Below, one piece after another: positions 17,404 through 28,158 of a stretch of DNA of 64,000 bases. Numbering within the stretch: the first letter of the stretch is position 1; each line of letters begins with the position of its first letter. Below the pieces are notes generated by a model, which was given only the letters and a program-made list of their open reading frames with translations, was not told the origin of the DNA and did no database searches. A program made the translations under genes and the position numbers. Location: positions 186,001 to 250,000 of the forward strand of contig NZ_BLAD01000041.1 in the NCBI RefSeq assembly GCF_009687845.1, given 5' to 3'. Source of the stretch: Acrocarpospora corrugata (GTDB lineage: Bacteria > Actinomycetota > Actinomycetes > Streptosporangiales > Streptosporangiaceae).

Positions 17404-17664
17404 TTATTCGCCTACCGCGGCGAGCACACGTGCGACCTTTGTCGCGGCACCGGCCGGATCGTCCGCCCGGTGCATTCGCTCCCCCCAGGACCACCAATAG
17501 TCCGCCGCCTTGCAGACGACGTTCTCGGTGAGACTGGTCGCATTCGGGTTGATCACGCGGACGAAGGCACGGCCCGTCGGGCTGTGCACCACCCGCGCGT
17601 GAAGTCCCCGGGTGCCGAGCTCTGAAGCAAGACGCTCCAGATGCCCGAAATCGTCCTCCCCCAC
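17404..17664 (-). CDS. Conserved-looking small protein of unknown function
   Basis: An 86-residue soluble protein. It starts with the acidic 'MGEDDFGHLERLASEL', contains a compact core ('LHARVVHSPTGRAFVRVINPNATSL') and 'VCKAADYWWSWGERMHRAD', and ends in a helix. Codon use is like its neighbours. The start follows a GGAGGA-like site. It is divergent from an HTH/TPR-like regulator gene across a 325-bp region with nested inverted repeats. In actinomycetes such small proteins are often found next to this kind of XRE-type regulator, so a regulator-partner pair is possible. I do not recognise a named family. Confidence 0.6.
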   Translation of the reverse strand: MGEDDFGHLERLASELGTRGLHARVVHSPTGRAFVRVINPNATSLTENVVCKAADYWWSWGERMHRADDPAGAATKVARVLAAVGE

Positions 17665-17706
17665 CGTTAGTCCTCCTTTTCGGGTTTCTTGCGGTGATTT
17701 GCGGCT

Positions 17707-17775
17707 CTGCCTTTCGGTGCTGGTTGGCCCAAGATGACTTACTGGGCCGCACCGGTCAACGAAGCGGAAAGGCAG
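17707..17775. promoter_or_regulatory. Nested inverted repeat between divergent small gene and regulator gene
   Basis: CTGCCTTTC (17707-17715) pairs with GAAAGGCAG (17767-17775). Inside, GGTGC (17716-17720) pairs with GCACC (17749-17753) and GGCCCA (17726-17731) with TGGGCC (17743-17748). The position between divergent genes suggests an operator or RNA structure. Otherwise 17665-17989 shows no gene. Confidence 0.4.
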
Positions 17776-17989
17776 CTCTGGATGCGGTTAACACCAAGTG
17801 GGTTGAAAGAAACAGCCCAGGGGTGGACGATCCTTAATCAGCACGTTCGACAGTGACACCGGGCCGGGCAAACCTGGTCCATCATTTGTCTGGGCGCAGT
17901 GCAACCTGAAGGTTACGCTGAGTCAGCAGATGAGGACCGGTCGGGACATGTGGGCGGCGCGTACGGCTGGCCACGAGAGAGGGGCCGGT

Positions 17990-19561
17990 ATGTCCGGCAG
18001 GCAACACAAGGAGACGGAGACCGCGAGGCGGGTCCGGGCCCGAGGCCTGGCCGCCGGGCGGAGTCTGGCGAGCGTCGCCGAAGAGATCTTCGAGACCTGC
18101 TCGCCGCTGTTCGGCACGACCCGGATCAAATCCCATCGGCTCTCGAACGGCATCGCGCTCGCCGACGTAATCGAGCAGGTGCGCGCCCTTTTCGAGCGGG
18201 ACGGGAAAGCGATCCCGGGAATCGGGGAAACGCTGCTGTCCGCGTACGAGTCCGGACTCAAACGCCCCGGGCCCGAATACCTCCATTACCTGTGCTGCGT
18301 CTACCGGGTCGAACCGGTCGCCCTCGGCTACGACGGCCCCTGCATCTGCGGTCATGGTCACCGCATGCCGGGCGTCGTCCGCGGCGGCGACCTGCAGGAC
18401 GGAAGATCCGACACATCCCCCGTCTCGCGCGAGCTGCTGATCCTCTCGGACGGCGGCGACCCCTCAACGGGCGGGGGCGAGGAGGACGAGAACGTGCTAC
18501 GGAGGACGCTGTTGAAGCTCCTCGCCGGCACCTCGGTAAGCCTGGACGGTCAGGTCCTTGGTGCGGTTGAGAACATCAGGCGGCGGATGGACGACACCAT
18601 GGTGTCGGCTACCGTCTCTCCCGCGATGCTCGATCAGTGGGAGGAATCCACGATCGGCTTCGGCCGCCAATATATGAACACTCCGCCGCTCCGGCTGCTC
18701 TGCGACGTGCTGCTGGAATTCGCGGCGGTGCGCAAGGCGATGGAACGGCGTCAGCCGGTCGACCTGCAGGAGCGGCTCTGCCGGATGGCGGCGCAGCTCT
18801 CCGGGCTGTGCGGCATGATCATGATCGATCTGGGCGACCACCGGCTGGCGCGGTCCTTCTTCCGCACCGGGCGGACGGCCGCCGACGAGACGGGCGACCG
18901 CGCGCTGCGCGCCTGGGTGGTGGCCCGCGAGGCGCTCGTGCCGCTGTACTACGGCGACCCGCGCGAGGCGCTCACGCTGGCCAAGAAGAGCCGGGACATG
19001 GCCGGTCAGACGCCCTGTGCGGCGAAGACCATGGCTCCGGTGGTGGAGGCCAGGGCGCTGGCCATGCTGGCCGGCAGCAACGGCCAGAAGAAGGACGTGG
19101 TCGACCAGGCCAAGCGCGCGCTGTCCCGGGCCCGCACCGCGTTCTCCCAGATGGTGCCCTCCGAGCAGGAGGACACCGCGTTCGGCTACACCGAGCGGCA
19201 GCTCTACTTCTACCAGGGTGACGTGCTGGTCCGGCTCGGTGAGACGCTGGAGGCCGACGTCGTGCTGGAGCAGGCTCTCGGGCAGTACGAGGGCGAGCCG
19301 CTGGACCAGACGCTCATCCGGCTCGACCTGGCCCAGTGCCGGCTCATCGAGGGCGACCCCGAAGAGGCCGTGGGCCTGGCCGTGAAGGCGCTGGAGATGA
19401 TCGAGAAGATCCACCGCACCGAACTGGTGATCGCCCGGGTGACCGAGCTGATCAACGGCGTCACCAGCAAGCACGGCGAGGTCAAGGGACTGGACCGGCT
19501 CAGGACCGTCGCACTGGATCGGGCCCAGCTGGACCTGGGTGACCTGGTGGGGGGTTTATGA
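17990..19561 (+). CDS. HTH regulator with a helical-repeat C-terminal domain
   Basis: About 523 residues. The N-terminal 110 residues look like an XRE-type DNA-binding region with an insert ('GLAAGRSLASVAEEIFETC', then 'GIGETLLSAYESGLKRPGPEYLHYLCCVYRVEP'). An acidic linker with 'SDGGDPSTGGGEEDEN' follows, and a helical C-terminal half ('GDRALRAWVVAREALVPLYYGDPREALTLAKKSRD' and onward) resembles TPR-like sensor domains. ATG 17990 follows GAGAGAGGGG; ATG 17948 is an upstream alternative. The stop overlaps the ATG of the next gene, a GNAT, so they are coupled. A role as transcription factor for nearby genes is inferred. Confidence 0.75.
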   Translation: MSGRQHKETETARRVRARGLAAGRSLASVAEEIFETCSPLFGTTRIKSHRLSNGIALADVIEQVRALFERDGKAIPGIGETLLSAYESGLKRPGPEYLHYLCCVYRVEPVALGYDGPCICGHGHRMPGVVRGGDLQDGRSDTSPVSRELLILSDGGDPSTGGGEEDENVLRRTLLKLLAGTSVSLDGQVLGAVENIRRRMDDTMVSATVSPAMLDQWEESTIGFGRQYMNTPPLRLLCDVLLEFAAVRKAMERRQPVDLQERLCRMAAQLSGLCGMIMIDLGDHRLARSFFRTGRTAADETGDRALRAWVVAREALVPLYYGDPREALTLAKKSRDMAGQTPCAAKTMAPVVEARALAMLAGSNGQKKDVVDQAKRALSRARTAFSQMVPSEQEDTAFGYTERQLYFYQGDVLVRLGETLEADVVLEQALGQYEGEPLDQTLIRLDLAQCRLIEGDPEEAVGLAVKALEMIEKIHRTELVIARVTELINGVTSKHGEVKGLDRLRTVALDRAQLDLGDLVGGL

Positions 19562-20061
19562 GCTACCCGTTACGGGTGCGGCGCTATCGCTGGTCCGATC
19601 TGGACGCGATCTGGGCGCTGCACCAGATCAGCCTTGCCCAAGTGGGGCTGGTGCCCGGCGACGGCGTCTACTACGAGGACGATTTCCCGCGGATCACTGA
19701 GGTCTATCTGGCCGACCGGGGCGAGTTCCTGGTCGGCGAGGTGCCGGGCGGCCGGATCGTCGCGATGGGCGGATTACGCCGTTTGGATGATGAAACGGCG
19801 GAAATGTGCCGATTGCGGGTGCATCCGGAGTTTCAGCGGCGCGGCTATGGCGCGCAAGTCCTGGAACTGCTCGAACAACGGGCCTGTGAACTGGGTTACA
19901 GCCTCCTGCGCGGGGACACCACCCTGCAGCAGGGGGCGGCGATCGAGCTCTACCGCAAGTACGGCTGGCGCGAACTCAGCCGCGAGGTTCGCGGCGACGC
20001 CGTCGTGCTGTACGGCGAAAAATCACTAATCCCGGTTAATTCTGGTCAATTCATCCGGTAA
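19558..20061 (+). CDS. GNAT N-acetyltransferase
   Basis: A 167-residue GNAT domain with motif A 'CRLRVHPEFQRRGYGAQVLELLEQRA' (the Q/RxxGxG/A acetyl-CoA loop is RRGYGA) and motif B 'AIELYRKYGW'. The substrate is unknown. It starts within the stop of the preceding regulator gene (ATGA), so the regulator and acetyltransferase are produced together. The enzyme may modify the regulator or its ligand; that is speculation. Confidence 0.85.
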   Translation: MSYPLRVRRYRWSDLDAIWALHQISLAQVGLVPGDGVYYEDDFPRITEVYLADRGEFLVGEVPGGRIVAMGGLRRLDDETAEMCRLRVHPEFQRRGYGAQVLELLEQRACELGYSLLRGDTTLQQGAAIELYRKYGWRELSREVRGDAVVLYGEKSLIPVNSGQFIR

Positions 20062-20083
20062 TGGATGAAAGTTTCTCGGGATT

Positions 20084-20539
20084 TCACAGTAAATGGTCGA
20101 GAACGGCGAGCAGGTTCGGGGGCTCGACCGGCTCGGGGAGCGCGGCCAGGTCGGCCCGGGAATGCCAGGCGTGGCCGCGGTAGGTGCCGTGCTCCTCGGG
20201 GGTGAGCTCGGTTGAGGCGACATCGGGGGTGCCGTCGAACCGGGCCAGGAAGAACGGCTCGGTCTTGATGTAGTGCACGCCTAACCAGACATAGTCCCGT
20301 TCGACCGGAATCCACTGGTCAAGCACATTGCCGCCGGGCAGCCCGGTCTCCTCGGCGAGCTCGCGGCGGGCCGCCTCCAGCGGCGTCTCGCCCGGTTCGA
20401 TGCCGCCGCCCGGCGGCTCCCAGAACACGACGTCGCTGACATGGTCGTGCCAGCGGAGCAGGAGCACACGGTCCTGACCGTCCACGCAGAGAACCCGCGC
20501 CGCGGGTCGGGAGTCAGCCACGTTCGCCAATCCTGCCAT
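20084..20539 (-). CDS. Nudix hydrolase
   Basis: A 151-residue protein with a full Nudix box from 'GGGIEPGETPLEAARRELAE' to 'ETG' (GX5EX7REUXEEXGU), which binds Mg for cleavage of nucleoside diphosphate-X substrates. The preceding 'VLCVDGQDRVLLLRWHD' strand is typical. The substrate is not predictable. It is convergent with the GNAT gene, with 22 bp between the stops. Confidence 0.9.
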   Translation of the reverse strand: MAGLANVADSRPAARVLCVDGQDRVLLLRWHDHVSDVVFWEPPGGGIEPGETPLEAARRELAEETGLPGGNVLDQWIPVERDYVWLGVHYIKTEPFFLARFDGTPDVASTELTPEEHGTYRGHAWHSRADLAALPEPVEPPNLLAVLDHLL

Positions 20540-20637
20540 CCGCGCGGGCGACCTATCCCCGGAACTTCGCGGGCGGTGAAATCCGGCAAGAGCGATATCA
20601 TGCTGAGCCGATGGATACGCGCGGCCAAGGAATCCAG

Positions 20638-21486
20638 ATGAACGCCGAATATGTGCTGACCCTGTCCTGCCCCGACCGGCCCGGGGTGGTCGCGGCCGTC
20701 TCCGGGTTACTGGCCGGGCGCGGGTGCAACATCACCGAGAGCCAGCAGTTCGGCGATCCGGAGGCGGATCGGTTCTTCATGCGGGTGCAGTTCGTCGGCG
20801 AGGCGCCGATGGACGAGCTGCGGGCCGCGTTCGCGGCGCTCGCCACCGAATTCCGGATGGAGCTACAACTTTTCGACCGGGCGGTGAAGCCCCGGGTGCT
20901 GGTGCTGGTGAGCAAGTTCGACCACTGCCTGAACGATCTGCTCTACCGGGTGCGGTCGAGGCTGCTCGACATCGAGGTGGTGGCGGTGGCGTCCAATCAT
21001 CCTGATCTGCGGCCGCTCACGCAGTCGTACGGGATCGACTACCACCATCTGCCGGTGACGCCGGAGACGAAGACCCGCCAGGAAGGCGACATTCTCACGC
21101 TGGTCGACCACTACCGGGCCGATCTGGTGGTGCTGGCCCGCTACATGCAGGTGCTCTCCGAGGATCTGTGCGGCAAGCTGTCCGGCCGGGTGATCAACAT
21201 TCACCACTCGTTCCTGCCGTCGTTCAAGGGCGCCAAGCCCTACCACCAGGCCCACGCCCGGGGGGTCAAGCTCATCGGGGCCACCGCCCACTACGTCACG
21301 GCCGATCTGGACGAGGGCCCGATCATCGAGCAGGAGGTGGCCCGGGTGAACCACACCCACTCGGCCACCGATCTGGTCGCCATCGGCAAGGATCTCGAAT
21401 GCCAGGCCCTGGCCCGCGCGGTCCGCTGGCACGCCGAGCACCGGGTCCTCCTGGACGGCCACAAGACCGTTATCTTCCCCCGGTAG
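20638..21486 (+). CDS. purU: Formyltetrahydrofolate deformylase
   Basis: Hydrolyses 10-formyl-THF to THF and formate, balancing one-carbon pools. The 282 residues consist of an N-terminal ACT domain ('YVLTLSCPDRPGVVAAVSGLLAGRGCNI') and a C-terminal formyltransferase fold with 'VINIHHSFLPSFKGAKPYHQA' and 'ATAHYVTADLDEGPIIEQE'. The Asn/His/Asp catalytic set is present. ATG 20638 is chosen for its AAGGAA ribosome site; ATG 20611 in the same frame would add nine residues outside the ACT domain. It is divergent from the Nudix gene across about 100 bp. Confidence 0.95.
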   Translation: MNAEYVLTLSCPDRPGVVAAVSGLLAGRGCNITESQQFGDPEADRFFMRVQFVGEAPMDELRAAFAALATEFRMELQLFDRAVKPRVLVLVSKFDHCLNDLLYRVRSRLLDIEVVAVASNHPDLRPLTQSYGIDYHHLPVTPETKTRQEGDILTLVDHYRADLVVLARYMQVLSEDLCGKLSGRVINIHHSFLPSFKGAKPYHQAHARGVKLIGATAHYVTADLDEGPIIEQEVARVNHTHSATDLVAIGKDLECQALARAVRWHAEHRVLLDGHKTVIFPR

Positions 21487-21599
21487 TCAGCTGCCGAAGT
21501 GCGGGCGCGGGCTACCGCCCCGGCCGCCGGTGACGCTCCAGTTCGAGGCAGAAGCTGCCCGCTTCGAACTGGAACGACGACCTGTGCACCAACCCCGGG

Positions 21600-23669
<2,070 letters not shown>

Positions 23670-23871
23670 GTCACGCACTTTAGGGCAGCCCACCGACAGA
23701 CTCGTACCCCCTAAAGCCGGGGAGTAAAAAGATGATCGCCGGGGCATAAAGAGCACCAGGCGTATCAGTCGCCCAGGTTATGGGGTGGCGGACAGGTCAT
23801 CGCAAAGGCCACACTTTGGTTGAGGACGGTGCCGTGGTGACCATCCGCTGGACCGTCCGGCGGAGGTCTTC

Positions 23872-23994
23872 GTGAAGGAAACACCCGAGTCCCAACAGGT
23901 GGGGCCGCAACGTAGGCGCACAGTCGTCGCTCTGCGACTCGCCGCTCTCCGGCTGACTGCCGAGTCCGCCGAGACTGCCGTGGAGGCCGGCTGA
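23872..23994 (+). CDS. Possible 40-residue leader protein coupled to the HNH gene
   Basis: A GTG start with an ideal GGAGG five bases upstream opens a 40-codon frame, 'MKETPESQQVGPQRRRTVVA' and onward. Its TGA shares one base with the ATG of the HNH gene (TGATG). The product is basic in the middle and acidic at the end, of unknown function. Coupling and ribosome site argue for real translation; the short length limits confidence. Confidence 0.45.
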   Translation: MKETPESQQVGPQRRRTVVALRLAALRLTAESAETAVEAG

Positions 23995-24503
23995 TGCGCC
24001 AAGTCCTGCTCCTCAACGCCACCTACGAGCCGCTGACCACGCTCTCCCTGCACCGGGCGATCATCCTGGTGCTGCGGGAGAAGGCCGACGTCGTCCATCG
24101 AGACGGCCGTGGCACGGTTCTCCGATCGGCCACCCGGACCCTGGACGTGCCGTCCGTGATCCGGCTGCGCCGGTATATCCGAATTCCGTACCGGTCCCGG
24201 ATCCCGCTCACGCGGGCGGCGCTGATGCGCCGGGATGATTTCCGCTGCGCCTACTGCGGGCAGCGGGCCGAGACCATCGACCACGTGATCCCACGATCAA
24301 AAGGTGGCCCGCACACCTGGGAGAATTGCGTCGCCTCATGTATGCCTTGCAACCATCGCAAGGCAGACAAGCTGCTGGAAGAGATCGGGTGGTCGCTCCG
24401 CGTCAGCCCAGCCGTGCCACGCGGTGCGCACTGGCGGCTGATTGGGGCACAATTCGACGGTGATCCGCAGTGGGCTCCTTATCTCTCGGAGTCAGCGGCC
24501 TGA
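23994..24503 (+). CDS. HNH endonuclease domain protein
   Basis: A 169-residue protein with an N-terminal strand-rich region ('VLLLNATYEPLTTLSLHRAI') and a zinc-binding HNH domain: 'FRCAYCG', 'TIDHVIPRSKGGPHTWENCVASC' and 'CNHRKADKLL'. The His of DHV, the Asn of WEN and the NHRK His fit a metal-dependent nuclease, and the two CxxC pairs bind structural zinc. This small-HNH form is widespread and single-copy in actinobacteria; its role is not established. The GGAGG site at 23982 lies inside the tiny ORF that overlaps its start. Confidence 0.88.
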   Translation: MRQVLLLNATYEPLTTLSLHRAIILVLREKADVVHRDGRGTVLRSATRTLDVPSVIRLRRYIRIPYRSRIPLTRAALMRRDDFRCAYCGQRAETIDHVIPRSKGGPHTWENCVASCMPCNHRKADKLLEEIGWSLRVSPAVPRGAHWRLIGAQFDGDPQWAPYLSESAA

Positions 24504-24534
24504 ACCTCGCTGATCGGATGGGCACAATCGAATC

Positions 24535-25374
24535 ATGACGTGGACGCTCACCTCAGACGTGTCGGCCTACGCCGAAGCAGCCGAGCCCTGGCTGCTCCGC
24601 GACCCCGTCCGCAACACGGTCCTGCTGACCGTGCTGCGGTGGATCCGGAGCGGCCAGTACTCGGACCCCTTGATGGGCTGGTTCGTCGAGCACGGGGAGG
24701 TGCGGGGGGCGTTATGTCACACGCCGCCGTACCCACTGCTGATCGGCGCGTCCCCGTTCGCCGAGCTGCCCGCCCTGGTCGGGCAGCTGGTGAACCGCGG
24801 CCGTGAACTGCCCGGCGTCACCGGGCCGGTGGAGACCGTCTCCACCTTCTCCTCCGCCTGGTGGCAGCCCGAGAAGGAACGCCGGTCAGAACGCCTCTAC
24901 CGGCTGGCCTCGCTGGTCGCCCCAGGCGGCCCCGGCGGCCACTCCGCCCTGTACGGCCCCGGCCACGCCCGGGTGGCCACCCCGGACGACCTGCCGGTCG
25001 CCGTGCACTGGTTCCGCGCCTTCCAGAACGAGGCCCACGTGGACGCCTCGGCCGACCCAGGCCCGGTCGTCTCGGCCCGCCTGAACCGCAACGAACTGGT
25101 CTGGTGGGAGCTGGCCGGCCGCCCGGTCTCGCTGGCGGGCGTGTCCACCCCCATCTCCGGCATGTCCAGGATCGGGCCGGTGTACACACCCCCGGAGTTC
25201 CGCCGCCACGGCTACGGCTCCGCGGTCACCTACGCCGCCACCCGTAAGGCCATCGACGAGGGCGCCACCGAGGTCCTGCTCTTCGCCGACCTCTCCAACC
25301 CGGTCTCGAACTCGATCTATCAAGCGATCGGCTATGTCCCGGTAGCCGACTACGCGACGATCTCGTTCGGCTGA
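24535..25374 (+). CDS. GNAT-family acetyltransferase, two-domain
   Basis: A 279-residue protein. The N-terminal half ('WLLRDPVRNTVLLTVLR') is a degenerate GNAT-like fold. The C-terminal half carries the working acetyl-CoA motif 'YTPPEFRRHGYGSAVTYAATRKA' and 'NSIYQAIGYVPV'. The substrate is unknown. It lies 31 bp after the HNH gene and 17 bp before the FmdB gene on the same strand, so the three may be cotranscribed. Confidence 0.85.
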   Translation: MTWTLTSDVSAYAEAAEPWLLRDPVRNTVLLTVLRWIRSGQYSDPLMGWFVEHGEVRGALCHTPPYPLLIGASPFAELPALVGQLVNRGRELPGVTGPVETVSTFSSAWWQPEKERRSERLYRLASLVAPGGPGGHSALYGPGHARVATPDDLPVAVHWFRAFQNEAHVDASADPGPVVSARLNRNELVWWELAGRPVSLAGVSTPISGMSRIGPVYTPPEFRRHGYGSAVTYAATRKAIDEGATEVLLFADLSNPVSNSIYQAIGYVPVADYATISFG

Positions 25375-25391
25375 CCGTTTATGATGCGGCT

Positions 25392-25610
25392 ATGCCTCGC
25401 TATGACTTTCGGTGCCGATCCTGTGGTTCCACGTTCGAGCTGAACCGGCCGATGGCCGAGGCCAACGCGCCGGCGACCTGCCCGGACGGGCACGACGACA
25501 CGGTGAAGCTGCTGTCCACCGTGGCGGTGATGGGCGGCGCCGCGTCAGCGAGCGCACCGCGCGCTTCCGGTGGCGGCGGTGGCTGCTGCGGGGGCGGCTG
25601 CTGCGGCTGA
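25392..25610 (+). CDS. FmdB-type zinc ribbon protein
   Basis: A 72-residue protein. The N-terminal ribbon 'MPRYDFRCRSCGSTFEL' and a second Cys in 'TCPDGH' form the FmdB regulatory-protein fold. The tail is a Gly/Ser linker ending in the Cys-rich 'GGGGGCCGGGCCG'. The family is widespread and poorly understood; formamidase regulation is known only for the founder. The Cys-rich C-terminus is common in actinobacterial members and could bind metal. Confidence 0.85.
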   Translation: MPRYDFRCRSCGSTFELNRPMAEANAPATCPDGHDDTVKLLSTVAVMGGAASASAPRASGGGGGCCGGGCCG

Positions 25611-25652
25611 CCGCTGCGCCGGGCGCGGGAGAAGCGCCCGGCCCAGGGATCC

Positions 25653-26135
25653 TCAGGCGACCTTGCGTCGCTGGAAGGGTAAATACCGCTCGGGCAGGTG
25701 CGGGCGGGACGGGATGTCGGTCGGCTCGACCGACACGATCCGGTCGAACCGGAAGGCCCGGATGCCGCGCCGGAGCCGGCACCAGCCGACCAGATACCAG
25801 TAGTCGCGGTGGACCAGGCAGGTCACGGGCTCCACGTCGCGGACGCTGAGGGCGGACCCGGCGTCCAGATACTGGATGCGGACCACCTGGCGGGTGGTGA
25901 TGGCGCCGGCGACCGCGCGGGCGCGCCGGGCCACGTCGGGGGGCATCGGAGTGGTCAGGGTGGACAGGGTCGTCGCGATCACGTCGTCGTCGAGGTCCAG
26001 GTGTTCGAATGCGTGCCGGAGCCCGCGACGGGCGGTCACGGACTGCGGGCCCGCGCCCAGGTGGGCGAGCGAGAGCGCGAGCGCGGCGAGTTCGGCGGTC
26101 GTCAACGACCCGGTGTGCCTAATGACGTTGGCCAT
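25653..26135 (-). CDS. WYL-domain protein lacking a DNA-binding domain
   Basis: A 160-residue protein with a short helical N-terminus and a WYL ligand-binding domain ('VVRIQYLDAGSA', 'PVTCLVHRDYWYLVGWCRLRRGIRAFRFDRI'). Full-length actinobacterial WYL regulators have an N-terminal HTH and about 320 residues. Here no HTH is present and there is room for none before the next gene, so it is a stand-alone sensor or a truncated regulator. The ligand may be a nucleotide or nucleic acid, as for other WYL domains. Confidence 0.8.
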   Translation of the reverse strand: MANVIRHTGSLTTAELAALALSLAHLGAGPQSVTARRGLRHAFEHLDLDDDVIATTLSTLTTPMPPDVARRARAVAGAITTRQVVRIQYLDAGSALSVRDVEPVTCLVHRDYWYLVGWCRLRRGIRAFRFDRIVSVEPTDIPSRPHLPERYLPFQRRKVA

Positions 26136-26187
26136 ACCTCAGATTTTACCGAGCGGCACTGACATTTTTCGAACGCGTGCTTGAGGA

Positions 26188-28026
26188 CTAGCGCGACAGC
26201 TGGGACAGATCCCGGGACGCGCCCGTCGACGCCGACGTGGTCAGCGCCGCGTACGCCTGCAGCGCCGCGGTGACCGGCCGGTCGCGGTGGCGCGGCCGGT
26301 AGCGGCCGAGCTCGGCGAGCAGGCTCTTCCGGCGGGCCGCCAGATCGGCCTCGCTGACCTTGAGCTCGATCGAGCGGCCCGGGATGTCGATCTCGATGAG
26401 GTCGCCGTCCTGGACCAGCGCGATGGTGCCGCCCTCCGCCGCCTCGGGCGAGGCGTGCCCGATCGACAGCCCCGAGGTGCCGCCGGAGAAGCGGCCGTCG
26501 GTGACCAGCGCGCAGGCCTTGCCCAGGCCCCTGCCCTTGAGGAAGGAGGTCGGGTAGAGCATCTCCTGCATGCCGGGGCCGCCCTTCGGCCCCTCATACC
26601 GGATCACCACGACGTCGCCCGCCTTGACGCGATTGCCGAGGATGCCCTCCACCGCGTCCTCCTGCGACTCGAAGACCACGGCGGGGCCGGTGAAGCGCCA
26701 GATCGACTCGTCCACGCCTGCGGTCTTCACGATGCAGCCCTCGACGGCGATGTTGCCGTACAGCACGGCCAGGCCGCCGTCGCGGGTGTAGGCGTGCTCG
26801 GCGTCGCGGATGCAGCCCTCGGCCCGGTCCAGGTCCAGGGAGTCCCAGCGCGCACTCTGCGAGTACGGCTTCACCGTCCGCATGTTCCCGGGCGCGGCGT
26901 GCCACAGCTCGGCCGACTCCGGCAGCGCGGTCGGCGACTTCACGTCCCACTGGGCCAGCAGGTCGCTCATGGTGCCGCCGTTGACGGTCAGCGCGTCCCG
27001 GTGGATCAGGCCGGCCCGGTCCAGTTCGCCCAGGATGGCGGGGATGCCGCCGGCCCGGTGCACGTCCTCGACGTGGTACTTCGCGGTCGCCGGGGCGACC
27101 TTGCACAGGCACGGCACCCGCAGCGAGATCTCGTTGATCTCCTTGAGGCCGAAGTCGACCTCGGCCTCGCGGGCCGCGGCCAGGATGTGCAGGATCGTGT
27201 TGGTCGAGCCGCCCATGGCCACGTCCAGCGCCATCGCGTTCTCGAAGGCGTCCTTGGTGGCGATGCTGCGCGGCAGCACGCTCTCGTCGTCGTCCTCGTA
27301 GTAGCGCCGGGTGATCTCCACCAGCTGCCGGCCGGCGTCCTGGAACAGCTTCTTGCGGGCCAGGTGGGTGGCCAGGATGGTGCCGTTGCCGGGCAGCGCC
27401 AGGCCGATCGCCTCGGCCAGGCAGTTCATCGAGTTGGCGGTGAACATGCCGCTGCACGAGCCGCAGGTCGGGCAGGCGTTCTCCTCCATCTCCAGCAGCT
27501 CGGCGTCGGAGACGCTGTCGTCGGCGGCGGCGATCATCGGGTCGATCAGGTCCAGCTTGCGGCCGGCCGTCTTGCCGGCCTCCATCGGGCCGCCGGAGAC
27601 GAAGATGGTGGGGATGTTCAGCCGGAACGCGGCCAGCAGCATGCCGGGGGTGATCTTGTCGCAGTTGGAGACGCAGATCAGCGCGTCCGCGCAGTGCGCG
27701 TTCACCATGTACTCGACCGAGTCGGCGATCAGTTCCCGGGACGGCAGCGAGTAGAGCATGCCGCCGTGGCCCATCGCGATGCCGTCGTCCACGGCGATCG
27801 TGTTGAACTCGCGCGGGATCGCGCCCGCCTCGCGGATGGCGCCGGCCACCACGTCGCCGACTTCGCGCAGGTGCACGTGGCCGGGGACGAACTGGGTGAA
27901 GCTGTTGGCGACCGCGATGATCGGCTTGCCGAGATCGCTGCCGGCTACCCCGGTCGCCCGGAGCAGGGCTCTGGCCCCGGCCATGTTCCTGCCGTGAGTG
28001 ACCGTACGAGACCTGAGGGCGGGCAT
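26188..28026 (-). CDS. ilvD: Dihydroxy-acid dehydratase
   Basis: Converts 2,3-dihydroxy-3-methyl acids to 2-keto acids in valine, leucine and isoleucine synthesis. The 612-residue length is standard. The Fe-S ligands lie in '[12 protein letters not shown]' and '[20 protein letters not shown]'; the opening '[22 protein letters not shown]' and the C-terminal '[24 protein letters not shown]' are family signatures. The gene stands alone, with no other ilv gene nearby. A hairpin at 28111-28146 separates it from the NERD gene upstream. Confidence 0.97.
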   Translation of the reverse strand: MPALRSRTVTHGRNMAGARALLRATGVAGSDLGKPIIAVANSFTQFVPGHVHLREVGDVVAGAIREAGAIPREFNTIAVDDGIAMGHGGMLYSLPSRELIADSVEYMVNAHCADALICVSNCDKITPGMLLAAFRLNIPTIFVSGGPMEAGKTAGRKLDLIDPMIAAADDSVSDAELLEMEENACPTCGSCSGMFTANSMNCLAEAIGLALPGNGTILATHLARKKLFQDAGRQLVEITRRYYEDDDESVLPRSIATKDAFENAMALDVAMGGSTNTILHILAAAREAEVDFGLKEINEISLRVPCLCKVAPATAKYHVEDVHRAGGIPAILGELDRAGLIHRDALTVNGGTMSDLLAQWDVKSPTALPESAELWHAAPGNMRTVKPYSQSARWDSLDLDRAEGCIRDAEHAYTRDGGLAVLYGNIAVEGCIVKTAGVDESIWRFTGPAVVFESQEDAVEGILGNRVKAGDVVVIRYEGPKGGPGMQEMLYPTSFLKGRGLGKACALVTDGRFSGGTSGLSIGHASPEAAEGGTIALVQDGDLIEIDIPGRSIELKVSEADLAARRKSLLAELGRYRPRHRDRPVTAALQAYAALTTSASTGASRDLSQLSR

Positions 28027-28110
28027 GGCCGGACTCCCATCGGAAGACGACGTTTGAGTCTCCCCATGCTACGACCACCGCCCAGTCGTTGAGACTTCCG
28101 TCCCACCAAG

Positions 28111-28146
28111 CGGTACGGCCCACGCCGGGTGACGCGGGCCGTACCG
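28111..28146 (-). terminator. Hairpin terminator of the NERD gene
   Basis: CGGTACGGCCC (28111-28121) and GGGCCGTACCG (28136-28146) form an 11-bp perfect stem just past the stop of the leftward NERD gene and before ilvD. Confidence 0.65.
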
Positions 28147-28158
28147 ATCGGAAAGGGG

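Noticed and set aside
21487-21599. Short minus-strand frame ending 'FQFEAGSFCLELERHRRPGR' next to an inverted repeat
   Set aside because: It slightly resembles the start of CGNR zinc-finger proteins, but has no clear start codon or zinc motif; more probably it is terminator DNA between purU and the peptidase gene.
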